Positions 1 to 10,705 of a DNA stretch of 64,000 nt are shown here, one piece after another. This DNA is from Silene latifolia (Eukaryota; Streptophyta; Magnoliopsida; Caryophyllales; Caryophyllaceae). Each line of letters begins with the position of its first letter. Position 1 is the first letter of the stretch. The stretch lies in the NCBI RefSeq assembly GCF_048544455.1, contig NC_133534.1:90735637-90799636 (forward strand), read 5' to 3'. Position numbers and translations under genes: made by a program. The notes under the pieces are model-generated. The model searched no databases. It saw only the letters and a list, made by a program, of their open reading frames with translations, and was not told the DNA's origin.

Positions 1-2855
1 CGAGAGTGGTTTCCTCGATCTGGAGAATAACTGTTTGACCGGACTTATCTATCATAGATACTTTCCGAGCGTGGCCACGCATTTCCAGTTCATTACTCCT
101 CGAGTGGCCCTGAGATATTGTTATAACCCTGACTAGGGGTGGACAATTCCTATCGCACTCATTCCCTTGGACTAGCCACAACCATCATAACCCAAAATAT
201 GCCCATTTGACCCTATTTACGAAGGTCGTAGTAACACAAATCAAAGTTAATCTGAAACTGTGCCATCTTAGGCGAATAGTCTTTAGTCAAAAGAATCGAC
301 TCATTCGAATACTATAGTAGCTCTCGCCACGACCAGGCTATATAAATTTGCCAGAACTCTATAAGCGGTCATTAGGCCCGACAAAATGTTCCTAACAGTC
401 TGCCTATGTGATCGATTAGTCATCTCACATGACTCTATGGCACTTGAACTTGCCATCAATCGCATCACACTCTAGTCACTTCGAGACGTCACCTCATACA
501 AGTAACTATGGGCAAATACAATGTTAATCCGTGTTCACTTTAACGGGGTTCAATTGTCTCTACAACCCGTTTGGATACAACAAAGTACAGGGTGAGTTAA
601 TAATAACTCAAACGACAAATGTCGACATCACACTCGGGTAGTCAATATCATATTACAACCTTGTGATGTTTATCATAAGTGTAAACACTTATTGATTGCA
701 ATAGAAGTTTAACATCCCATATGTCCATGTGTTCAAACTTCTTACACTTGCATTTTCCTTCACATTCATGTTCTCTCTCATAGCATGAATCTTACCAAGT
801 ACACATCAAGGTTCCCGACCTTGGTTTCGGTTCTTTAACTTGAAAGAACTTTCTTATCGACTATCACATAACGACTAAATTTGTGATGAATGATATAACT
901 TGTACTGATCAAGTACCCCATTCACACACAATGCACTAGGTATATGTTTTGTAGAATCTTGTAACAATTGACAAGATTATTAGCTTAGTACTTCTCACAA
1001 GTCCTAGCTTAACTAGGAAGGATTATCTTTGAATAACTTCTTATTCAACCAAGCATCTTTCCAAAACTTCTTATTTCTCTTTCTAGGCTTGAAAGATTTG
1101 GGACTCTCATAAATCCTCATATGTGCTCGGATTTTCTACAATATGTGCAACCTCTTATCACATAATGGAGTATTCCGTTAAACACCGAAATCGCTCATCG
1201 GATTCTTCTTGAGAATTCATGACGTTTTCATTATGGCTCACCAATCAATCATCATGCTCTTATTCATATGATTCATAATTGGACATGTACATGATTATTC
1301 TAATGGCGGAAACATTAGTTACTAATGATCATGAGATCAACCGTTCGTGGGTTCTATGGACGACCATGACTGCTAATGGTAATTCCATTTTCATTCATAT
1401 GAATAACCTATGTGTATGTTGATGTGATGTGTATCTCTTAATACTAATCCAACATCCCTGATGTAATTGGATTCATCATAGTCCATTTTCATCCAGAATT
1501 GAAAACTCAAAGGCTTCTTTATGAAAGAAGGTATTAGCTCGTCATTCTTTAATGAGTGATGAGTTGTAAACATTCAAAGGATGATAGCTCCCACTAAATT
1601 CCATGTCTTCACATGAGAATTTCTTAACTCCCACTCAATTCTACACATTTCGAAATTGACTTCTCAATCGAAATATAAATTGCATTGCCAAGTTATTAGG
1701 ATAAAACCATATATGTTCCCATCATATCCTTTCAAAATACCTATTTTAAAGTGGTCTCACCTTAACCTTACGGAAAGAGATTTTTAAATCTCCGACACAC
1801 TCATGTCATAATGATGTGTAGTAATGTCATCATTCAAATATAAACAATATTTAGAATACGTCCTTCGCAAATACCCTTTTGGAAGGAGATTTAACCATTT
1901 CATAGCGAGGTTAAGCAATGACATTTGCGTGGTTAAAACTTTGGTCGTTGAAGATATCGGTATATCAATCTTTGCTACTTGATCATAACTAGTAAGATAC
2001 TATGATTCAATTAGGCTCTTAAGTAAATCTCAAGGTTGAAACTATTGGTCAATTGTTTCGTAAACTTAGTCAAAAACTTGTTAAGACTTTGCATTAGTCA
2101 TTTTCTTCCAAAACCTTCTTTTGGTCTCCTCGTGTAGTTATCATGAGAGTATACTCTTATGATTACTTCACTTGGTCTCTTTAGTCATATAGAGCTTACT
2201 TGAGACCATAGATCTCATCTATTCGGCATACTTTGTAAATAGATATACCTTCATTCAAATCATTCTCTCTTGCGTAGATCTTCATTTACACAAGTACACA
2301 ATTTTAATTTTGCCATCTTGCCTTGTGTGTTGTGTCCTCATTTTTCTCCCACTCTATCTTTAGAATAAATACACTGTATATTCGAAGATAGCATATGAGA
2401 CACAAATTAATGATGTTGAAGTATAAGGAGAACTATCTCATAGATAGACTAATAGTTATTGATTTCATATGTGTACTTGGTGATTGACATACCTTTAAGA
2501 GAGTTCATAGACTCAAAATCTCTTTATAAATGATCATACACACGCCTTAAGCATGTGGACATATAATGAAACCCGTCATTATAATTGTCTATTAGATCAC
2601 CTTAAGTGAATAATCTTATGTTTCAAAACGCAAGCATTTTAAAGATGAAATTTAGAACATTAAAAGGATAAATGATAAAACGGGTGACTTGGGTTGCAAA
2701 CCAAGTCACCATTATCCAAAATACAACTCATTATCCAAAATACTTTTCCATGTCGAACACGGAAATTTAAAGTTCTAAAATCCAAAACATTACTTAAAAT
2801 AAGACAATGAAAAACAAAGCTCCATAAATGCTATCCTTAGCTTCTCCATGGTTTC
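1..2855 (-). other. Non-coding 3' region of A'
   Basis: No credible ORF. The stretch aligns by eye over its length with 49157-52110 of element A. Its last several hundred bases (1-700 here) also resemble the sequence between RNase H and the 3' LTR of copia element B (27809-28613), for example around the words for GCGTGGCCACGC and GTGACGTCTCG. I see no residual pol motif. It may hold packaging or reverse-transcription signals. Confidence 0.7.
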
Positions 2856-3887
2856 TCATGCTTGTTTTTCTTTTCCCTTGTCTTTGCTTGGTGGAGGCCC
2901 TATTTACAATAAAAAAGGGAGATACATTATCACAACTTTGCATCATAATACCATAGTTGAATTAGAAACATAAAAGAAGGTTAGTCATTTACCTACTGGA
3001 GTGATCTTTCCAGCTTTGATATCACCAAGGTATTTGGAACAATTTCTTTTCCAATGTCCCATGCCATTACAATAATGGCATTTATCAAGAGGACCCTTCT
3101 TGACTTTGGAGGTGCTAGCTTCACAAGACTTAGCTTTGGTGAATGTGGGAGCTTGCTTATTACCCTTTCTTCCACTCTTCTTGAACTTCCCCTTACTCTT
3201 TGTGCTTATGTTAAGCACATCCTTGGGAGGGTTCACATTTAACCCCATGTCCCTCTCGGCTTGCACAAGTAACTTGTGCAACTCCTCAAGAGACACATCC
3301 TTGTCTTGCATGTTGAAATTCACCCGGAATTGCACATATGCCTTGACTTTGGACAAGGAGTGTAGAATCCTATCTACGATGAGTTCTTTGGGGATTTCAA
3401 CCTTTTGAATTTTCAAGGTCTCGACAAGCTCCATGAGTTTGAGCACATGAGGGCTAACCTTTTGGCCCTCTTTGAAGTCGAGATCAAAGAATGCCGCGGC
3501 CGCCTCATATTGGACGATCCATGGAGTTTGTGAAAACATGGTCACAAGTTTGGAGTAAATCTCATTAGCATTGCCTATTTTGAAGGCTCTCATTTGGAGG
3601 TCCGCCTCCATCGCAAATATTAAGACATTTTTCATTGCGGCGGACTCCTTTTGGTAAGCCTCATATGCTTCCCTAGTGGCCGCGGTGGACCTAGTGGAGG
3701 GTTCGGGTGGAGAGGCCTCGGTAAGGTAACGAAGCTTGTCGTCACCTTCGGCGGCTAATTTGAGTTGGGCATCCCATTCGGAGAAATTTGACCCATTCTT
3801 TTCAAGTTTACATCGATCCATAAAGGATCGGAGCCAAGACGAACTAGCGAGTGGTGTAGCATTAGGAGTTGGTGTTGATGTTGCCAT
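2856..3887 (-). CDS. gag: Copia-type Gag polyprotein of A' (intron near C-terminus)
   Basis: Gag forms the virus-like particle and packages retrotransposon RNA. The unspliced frame (2985-3887) gives 300 residues with no internal stop. The first 230 residues form a copia gag domain of the UBN2 type (an EAYEAYQKESAAMKN-like segment near residue 75). A basic linker follows, then one CCHC zinc knuckle, CHYCNGMGHWKRNC, near residue 270. A GT-AG intron of 93 bases (2900-2992) is predicted. Splicing replaces the final K with a short proline/lysine-rich tail ending at 2856-2858. The same intron, with equal length and phase, is present in element A. There is no downstream pol. The intact frame contrasts with the broken genes of most neighbours. 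Assignment as copia gag is firm; the intron is inferred. Confidence 0.88.
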
Positions 3888-6128
3888 TTGTTATGAAAAA
3901 GAAGTGGTCTACAAAACAAAATATAAGGAGTAAAACAAATGTCGTTTTAATAATACTCGTAAAAATGTATGATTTAAACAAGTTTTAGGCATTTTTCTAG
4001 TGACCTCTACCCAACTAGATAAATGATTCCAAGACCCAAATTCATATCGACTTAGGCACGGGGTAGCCGATGAAACCTTTATCAATATAACTCGGTGGAT
4101 TAACTTTTAATCGATTCTACTTTTAGAACTCTTGGTCGATAAAATTAATCTAATATTTATCTATAGCCCAAAACACATCAACAAGGGCACGGGGTAGCCG
4201 ATGAAACCCTTATCGATTACTTTTGTTGAGTTCAATCCAAATTTCGAATAAATGTGTCCATTATCCAAACCCACATTAACTTAGGCACGGGGTAGCCGAT
4301 GAAACCCTCATCAACATGAATTTGGTGGATTAGACATTTATCACCCACTTCCCCTACGTAACAAGGTTTGTACCCCGGGGTAGCCGAGTGCACTCCCTCG
4401 CGAAATAGGTTTTCATGGTTTCTACTATTTGGTAAGGCTATGTCTCAATTAATTGTTTTAGCGAGAGGTCATGTCAATTTATTATCTATCACGTTTTAAG
4501 TGAACTAAAGCGGTGAACTACGATAATTTGAATTGACACGGTCGATAAACTCGATAAAATAAGGATGCATGTTTTAGTTATGGCGATTTAGCGATGCATG
4601 TGACATAAAATAAAATGCAAGCATAAAGATAAATAAATCCTAGTATGACCTTTCCTAAAATAGAAAACTATTTATCTATTACATATTCGGAAACCAACTC
4701 CATTGGTCCCTTGAACTTCGGTTGTGGCACGCATCTCGAGGTAACACCGTCTTTATGTATCGCCATTCTTGAAGAAATCCGTCTTTAGGTAATCCGGAAT
4801 GAATAAAATTACATAATAAATTACATAATTTCCTATTATACATTTGTAACTAAAATAAAATAAATCTATTAAATTACAAAACGGTGATACGAGATCACAA
4901 TAAAAATTACAACCGAATCGATATTCCCATACATTTCGGGAAATACCAATTAAAATCTAAGGCCATACTAAGTAAAATTACATAATTCAAAAATTACATA
5001 AATTAAAATTATGACAATCATAAAGAAAATGCAGCATTATAATATGTATGAACATGCTCAATTTTTATGCTAAATCGCCTTTAAATAGCCAATATCGTAT
5101 ATTACTCGGTTTTTACGGATTTGCGTGATTTCAACATTTTATAATCACAAAAATGCATAAACTCATATTTATGCATAAGTTAATTACCCTAACCTCTTAG
5201 GACTCAAAATTTAGTCTTCACTAATAATTTGACCATAATTAACCTTTATTTACAAATTTGTTCATAAATGGACCAAAATTACAAAATAAGCTATTAAACT
5301 TCAAATAAATCACAAAATTTCAAATAAATTCAAAATTTGAAATTTAAACTCATGAACATTATGGAAAAATTCCATGACACTCATAATATTCAAAAACTTA
5401 GGTTAAAAATTTCGAAAATTTACCGGAAAAACAATGTTGCGGTTTATCGATTTTTAATAAAATAATCATAAAAACATGGAAAATTATTTTCACTAACTTT
5501 TCAATTTTAGATCTGAAAAATATAATAAAATGCAACATTAGACGTTTTTCCTAAGTCATAGATTATGTTTTATTAATTTTCCACTAATAATGTCACTATT
5601 TATGCTATTTTTCTTCAAAAATTCATAAATCATGCAAAAAGACTTCTTTATAGCCAATTATTTTACACACATCTTGTAAAATTGCATGTGACAACATATT
5701 AATTTTCTATGAGCAGATTCGAAATTTAACTCATATTAACCTATTTTTCACTTAAATCCGAATTTAATAATTAAAAATTCATTTTTCGAGCATAACAAGT
5801 CCAAAAATTATGAAAATTTACAGGTTATCTCAAAATAATATATGTGATAACATATCCAAAAACCAAGTCAATATTCGAAGTATAGCTAATTTTAGACCAA
5901 AAATGACATTTTTACTCATAAAATCACATTTAAATGCCATTATTGTAAATTATGAACAATAAGAATCCGAAAAATTAACCAAAATATCCTAAAACATTTT
6001 AGGACCAGAAATATTAACATGCATGGATTAATTTCGAGATATATCATAATAACACAAATTTTACAAGTTTTATTTGTTATTCTTATAACTCGGAAAAATA
6101 TTTAACCGATTTGCATGCAAACAACCGT
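3888..6128 (-). other. Leader of A' with imperfect ~115-nt repeats
   Basis: A 2.2-kb untranslated leader between the primer site and gag, A+T-rich and without a long ORF. At about 4050-4400 three imperfect units share the word GGGGTAGCCGATGAAACC, spaced roughly 100-135 bases apart. A fourth, more diverged unit reads GGGGTAGCCGAGTGCACTCC. The leader aligns with 45890-48130 of element A, where the same repeats carry a different variant of the word. Confidence 0.75.
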
Positions 6129-6142
6129 GGCTCTTGATACCG
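6129..6142 (-). other. Primer binding site of A' (initiator tRNA-Met type)
   Basis: Read on the minus strand, CGGTATCAAGAGCC lies two bases after the LTR end. It matches the usual copia site TGGTATCAGAGCC except for the first base and one inserted A. Element A has an inserted T at the same place. Confidence 0.75.
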
Positions 6143-6144
6143 AT

Positions 6145-7425
6145 TGAAGGAAAAGTAGATTCATATACATACTAACATACTCATATATGTTATAAATTAA
6201 TTTGTCATAAAATTAAAACGGATTTTATGCATGCAAACAATAATAAAATAGAGGAGAAATCATGTCCTTACAATGATGATTTCGGTTATATTGGGCACAA
6301 GAGAGATCACCTTTCTCTCTTGTTCTTGAGCTTTTCCTTATGGATGAACCAAGATACAAGTGTAGGATCTCTCCCTAAGCTTTATACCCTAGGCAATCTC
6401 TTAATACAAATTAATATTATAAGTACTAGTATAATATTAATAAGGTAGAAAATTGAACCGAAATATTATTTAACACTTGAATATTTCGGTTTTTATGAGA
6501 GAAGGAGAGGAGGATTTTTATTCTCACTAGAACTTATATTTTGGATGAGTGAATAATAGAATGAATTAGCACACATTAGAAGTAATGTGTTAAACAAAAA
6601 CTAAGGCAAAAACCCTTGCCTTTCCCTTGGTAAAACCGGGTAGGAGGGAAGAGGAGGGAAGAGAGCTCACCCAATGCATGCCCTTGTTTGCCTTTACAAT
6701 GCAAACTAGGGTTGCATGACTACTCTTATTAGTAATCATTGTGTTTACTAATTATAAATAAACAACACAATATTAGACTAATGCTCCTCCCATTTTCGGC
6801 ACTTACATAATATGGATTCCATATTATTTTTGTCAATTGTCAATATGTCACATGTCACATATCACATAAATTTGTTATGTATTTTTAACATATTAAAAAT
6901 CAACGTATTAATAAAAATACGTCACATACAAAAATCGACTTAGTAATTTCATAATTACTTGTGCCAAAATATTTTACCAATTTATAAATCACAACAGTTT
7001 GTATTTATAACAATTCATTCAAATTTAATTGTTACATTAAACAATTATTTCATCCGAGTAATGATACAATTCAATTACTCAGACCGTATCTTATTTAATT
7101 ACATTTCAATATGATACGTAAATTTTACTTCCAAAATCGTCCGTCAATTTTCAAGTAATTTAATTAACTCGTAACATTATACGATTAATTAAATAATCAA
7201 TTAAGAGTGTTGCCCTATAGGTATGACCTAGGGGGTCAACTGATCACCACCGTCACACGACAGTAATGTCAAACTCTAGTCAGCCAATCATTACCGATAT
7301 ATGTTGACCAGTTGACAGTAACAAAATTACTTCCCAACTGTATTCTATATGATGAGATTTAAACATGTGATCATCATGATCAACAGTCGTGATCGCATTA
7401 TTGTCGGAGGACACATATTCCAACA
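6145..7425 (-). repeat. 5' LTR of A'
   Basis: Read on the minus strand it begins TGTTGGAATATG and ends CCTTCA, so it has TG...CA ends, and is 1281 bases long. It aligns with both LTRs of element A. A candidate TATA box (minus strand TATAAAG, near 6379-6387) lies just before a CT-rich segment. The first 200 or so bases also resemble the LTR start of the B family. Confidence 0.9.
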
Positions 7426-8044
7426 ATATCCTCATGTCTCGGATGTGGCGTAGTCAATCAATGTGAACAAGGATAAAACAAACACAATATATACAAGACA
7501 ATATATACAAAAGAAATGAACTTGTTTTTGGGTTTTCAATTTTTTCAATTTTTATGATTTTTGAAAATTTTCAATTTTTATGGGTTTTTTGAATAAGAGT
7601 TAAATGTTAGAATTCCCATCCCCACACTAATATGGGCATTGTCCTCAATGGCCAAAATGATGGAAATTATGCAAAGATGATGCATGATTTCTATACTAAA
7701 TGCAATTCTATACTAAGCTACACTACATGATGCATGGTTTTTGTTATGACGGAGAGGATAATTTAGATTACCTCCCGTTGCGTATGCATTAACTTCCCCA
7801 AACCGAGTGAGACACTATTGCTAATGTCCAAGGATGGGTATAATTCATGCACACACTATGCTATGCATGAAACTAATTTGTCATTTTTGATTTTACAAAT
7901 GGGAACAATAAAATAAGAACACCTCAATGGTACCGAGGTGTGAGTCCTTTGATGTTGCTAGGACTAAACCAACAATGATCAAAATGAAATAAAATACAAA
8001 GAGAGATAGACAAACCATGGGAGTGTAGGAGTCTCCAAGGCTTG
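7426..8044 (-). other. 3' non-coding region of E' (part)
   Basis: Non-coding sequence downstream of the ATHILA-type ORF. It aligns on the opposite strand with 42802-43410 of element E, including the segment that encloses the words CACCTCAATGGT and CATTGTCCTCAATGGCC. It is interrupted at 7425 by A'. Confidence 0.8.
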
Positions 8045-9658
8045 CTAGTCTTCCATCATGCTATCATCATCATCACTTCCCTCATGAGAAGTGGTCACAT
8101 TGCCACTTTCCTTGTCATTTGCTTCTTCACTTTCTTCCTCATCTTGCTCATCATCATCTTCACCATTTCTTTCTCCATCTTCACTTGCATCTTCCTCAAT
8201 ATTATCATCAACTTCTTCATCATTTCCAACAACCTCATTGTCTCCCACAACGACCCTTGATGCACCCGGAAATAAGACTTCTCTATCCGCCCAACTAGGC
8301 AAAGGACAAGATGGATCAAGGAGTCCTTGCCTAGCTAAATGTAGGAGGGGTGGATATTGAGCCAAATAAGCATTTTTCCGATCTTCATAGGCTTGCTTGT
8401 GCATTGCTTGCATGAGAAGAGTCACATAGTCTTTCCCAACTTCAATTCCTTCCGGCTTGAACTCTTCATACTCAAAGGGGTAAGGTGGTATGACAATGGA
8501 AGAGGGGGGGGGGGGGGTTTCAAGATCACCCTTTTGTTGTTGAATGATATACTCGGCTTCTTCGGAAAGGGGAAGTAGATAATTGGTCCGGTGGACGCTT
8601 AGACGACAAATCTTCGAGGGCAAGGTGAACGATCTAGCTTCACTAGTTAGCCATCCATACTTAGTGTCAAGGGGGTTTTGAGCAACCCACTTGAACTTGT
8701 GAATCATAATATGCATATCAATAATATGGCCACCTTCCTTTGCTTTGTACTTGTTATCCTTATTGAAGTTAGGATCAAAGTTCTTAGCTAGGACCGTGAC
8801 TAGGCCGCCATTGACAATAACGGTCGTGCCCTTCTTCCCACTATCGATGTTGAGCCATCTATCTACCAAGAGCCTCAAAGAATTGTAAGGCTTGGTATGA
8901 ATTCTTACGATATTCAAAGCCGATTCAAGGAGAATAAAATCAAGTCTTGTGAAATGATTGGTGTCTTTCCTAGCAATTATGGTATTTCCCACAACCTTGT
9001 GCCATACTCTTATGCCCGGATGATGGACCAAAAGAGCACGACATGCATGAAAATCCTCAAATTTCTTCCCGGAGATTGCCTCCCAAAGAGGCTCGGGGAC
9101 ATACTTTCCATAATGCTTAAGATAACTCGATTCGTCACTAAGACCCAAAATTTCACCTAATTCCTTAAAGGTAATGCGTCTACTAACATTAGCTAGACGA
9201 AACTCGAGATTTTCCCTATTCTCAACTTTGGTGACTTTCAAAGAACTTAAAAATTCCAAGACAAGGGAGGGGTATGTCAATTCCTTTATTTCAAACAATT
9301 TCTTCAACCCCATGGCTTTGAAAAAGGCTTTTGTTTGTTCAAGAACACCCAATTTTTCCAAGGTATCCTCACATATGAATTTGGTGGATTGTAATGACTT
9401 CATAACAAACTTGACAAAGGTATTTCTATGGGTATCGGAAATAAAAGTTACCTCCGGATAATGCAAAAGTTGATTAATTACCGGAGTAGAAGGTGTTGTT
9501 GCTCCCATAGAAGGTTGTTGTTGTTGTTGCACTTCCATGTTTGGTGTTGCTACCACCATAGCCAAAGCTTTCTTTGTTTGAAGAGCCTTTTGCCTTTGTG
9601 AGAGTGCCTTAGCCTTTGGTGCCTTTGTTGCCTTTGTTGCACCCTTAGTCCTTGCCAT
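8045..9658 (-). CDS. ATHILA-type extra ORF protein of E' (intact)
   Basis: An open frame of about 537 residues from the ATG at 9656-9658; the longer version needs a TTG start. The function of this family is unknown. Residues 1-50 are lysine/alanine-rich, followed by a run of glutamines. The middle matches the style of the ATHILA ORF-1 family (Pfam PF03078 from memory): an LGVLEQTKAFFKAMGL segment, then YPSLVLEFLSSLKV, then EFRLANVSRRITFKELG. A proline-rich stretch near residue 385 is coded by a run of 14 G on the plus strand (8504-8517). The last 70 residues are strongly acidic (D/E) with serines. I see no signal peptide or clear membrane helix, so an envelope role is not supported. Homologues: 41203-42801, 22421-22995 and, more distantly, 17725-19287. 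Confidence 0.8.
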   Translation of the reverse strand: MARTKGATKATKAPKAKALSQRQKALQTKKALAMVVATPNMEVQQQQQPSMGATTPSTPVINQLLHYPEVTFISDTHRNTFVKFVMKSLQSTKFICEDTLEKLGVLEQTKAFFKAMGLKKLFEIKELTYPSLVLEFLSSLKVTKVENRENLEFRLANVSRRITFKELGEILGLSDESSYLKHYGKYVPEPLWEAISGKKFEDFHACRALLVHHPGIRVWHKVVGNTIIARKDTNHFTRLDFILLESALNIVRIHTKPYNSLRLLVDRWLNIDSGKKGTTVIVNGGLVTVLAKNFDPNFNKDNKYKAKEGGHIIDMHIMIHKFKWVAQNPLDTKYGWLTSEARSFTLPSKICRLSVHRTNYLLPLSEEAEYIIQQQKGDLETPPPPSSIVIPPYPFEYEEFKPEGIEVGKDYVTLLMQAMHKQAYEDRKNAYLAQYPPLLHLARQGLLDPSCPLPSWADREVLFPGASRVVVGDNEVVGNDEEVDDNIEEDASEDGERNGEDDDEQDEEESEEANDKESGNVTTSHEGSDDDDSMMED

Positions 9659-9954
9659 TGATGAACTATCCAAGAAAAGAATGAAAAATCTTCAATTTGT
9701 AGTATGCCCAAATCGATTTGAAGGTGAAAGGCTTTGCCTTTATGAAAACAAAAATCGACTCAAAGGTTGAAGATTTTGTTCTTGGTTTTGATTTTTGTTG
9801 AAGAAGGAGTGATTAATTTGTTGTTGGAAGGGTGGTTTGATTTTTTTTTGTTGAATGTTGTTGAGGGTTTTTGTTTTTATGATGGAGAGGATGAGGGTTT
9901 TGATGTTGTGGGTAGTGTTTATGAATGAATGAATGAATGAATGAAGGTGGGAGG

Positions 9955-9964
9955 GGTTTTAAAG
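9955..9964 (-). promoter_or_regulatory. Candidate TATA element before the E' ATHILA-type ORF
   Basis: On the minus strand CTTTAAAACC precedes a CT/CA-rich leader and the ORF, about 300 bases upstream of its ATG. The aligned position in E reads TTTATAAAAC (40905-40914), a better TATA box. The CpG-dyad array ends about 95 bases upstream. Confidence 0.4.
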
Positions 9965-10058
9965 AGGCCGAAATTTTCGAATCAGCAGGGCCAATCCGTG
10001 CTGATTAGGCTCAATCCGTACGAATTCTGCTTCTTTTACCTTTGCAAAAACTCGCCTA

Positions 10059-10356
10059 AAGACGGGCGGATTCTGTAGAATCCGCTCGGATTCTTCTGTT
10101 AAGGGACGGGCGGATTTCTTCAAAGACGGACGGATTTCTGTCCAGAGAAATTTGCTTGTTTTCCTCAGTTGCAAAGACGGACGTCTTTTCTCCTGGACGG
10201 ACGGATTCTTTAAGACGGGCGGATTCTTGGGAATCCGCTCGGATTCTTTAACAGTCAAGAAAATTTCAAAATTCAGCTCAGTTCAAGACGAGCGTCTTTT
10301 CTGCAGGATGCTCGGATTGCATAAGACGGGCGGATTCTTGGGAATCCGCTCGGATT
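10059..10356 (-). repeat. Array of 14-bp CG-NN-CG dyads, E' internal region
   Basis: About eleven 14-base words with the layout AAnnCG-NN-CGnnTT, where each half is AATCCG or AAGACG or its complement. Examples on the plus strand: AAGACGGGCGGATT at 10059, 10212 and 10323; AATCCGCTCGGATT at 10079, 10232 and 10343; AAGACGGACGTCTT at 10174; AAGACGAGCGTCTT at 10285. Spacing is irregular. The array lies between gag-protease and the ATHILA-type ORF. Confidence 0.9.
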
Positions 10357-10705
10357 CTTCCCCTATGTACACGGATTCAGTTCCACCCGTGCACAGCGCA
10401 TTCCCTTTATCATTCTTCCATTCTCTCTTCAAGTCTTGTGTTCTTCATTGTGGGGGCACTACTAAGGCATGGATAGCCTAGGCACTTGCCATCCCCACAC
10501 TAAGGTAAAGCACTACACATCAATTGAAATTGTTAGTCCCTACCTCACTTCTCTCTTACATGACAATTATTTTGATCAAAGTAAATAAAAATCCAAAGAT
10601 GACAAAAATGCAATACATGAATTGAAATGTAAGTTAGGGAGTTAGAAATATTTACAAGTGGTGGTTTAGGGAGGACTCCACCAAACTCTCATTCTTGATG
10701 AGATG

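Larger units (their letters stand above)
1..7425 (-). mobile_element. Element A': gag-only Ty1/copia-derived LTR retrotransposon, partial
   Basis: This is the minus-strand relative of the complete element at 44608-53382. Reading leftward from 7425 it has a 5' LTR, a methionine-type primer site, a long leader, one gag gene and about 2.8 kb of non-coding 3' sequence. The window starts about 100 bases before the expected 3' LTR. No protease, integrase, reverse transcriptase or RNase H can be read in any frame. It is inserted in the 3' region of E', whose sequence resumes at 7426. The target duplication would be ATATC (7426-7430), but its partner is outside the window. The same gag-only layout in two copies points to an established non-autonomous family. 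Confidence 0.9.

Noticed and set aside
1391..1573. Minus-strand 60-residue ORF in A'
   Set aside because: The homologous place in A (about 50440-50620) does not keep it as a clean conserved frame, and no domain is recognisable.
8045..9658. Envelope protein interpretation of the extra ORF
   Set aside because: No signal peptide, transmembrane helix or cleavage site is visible.
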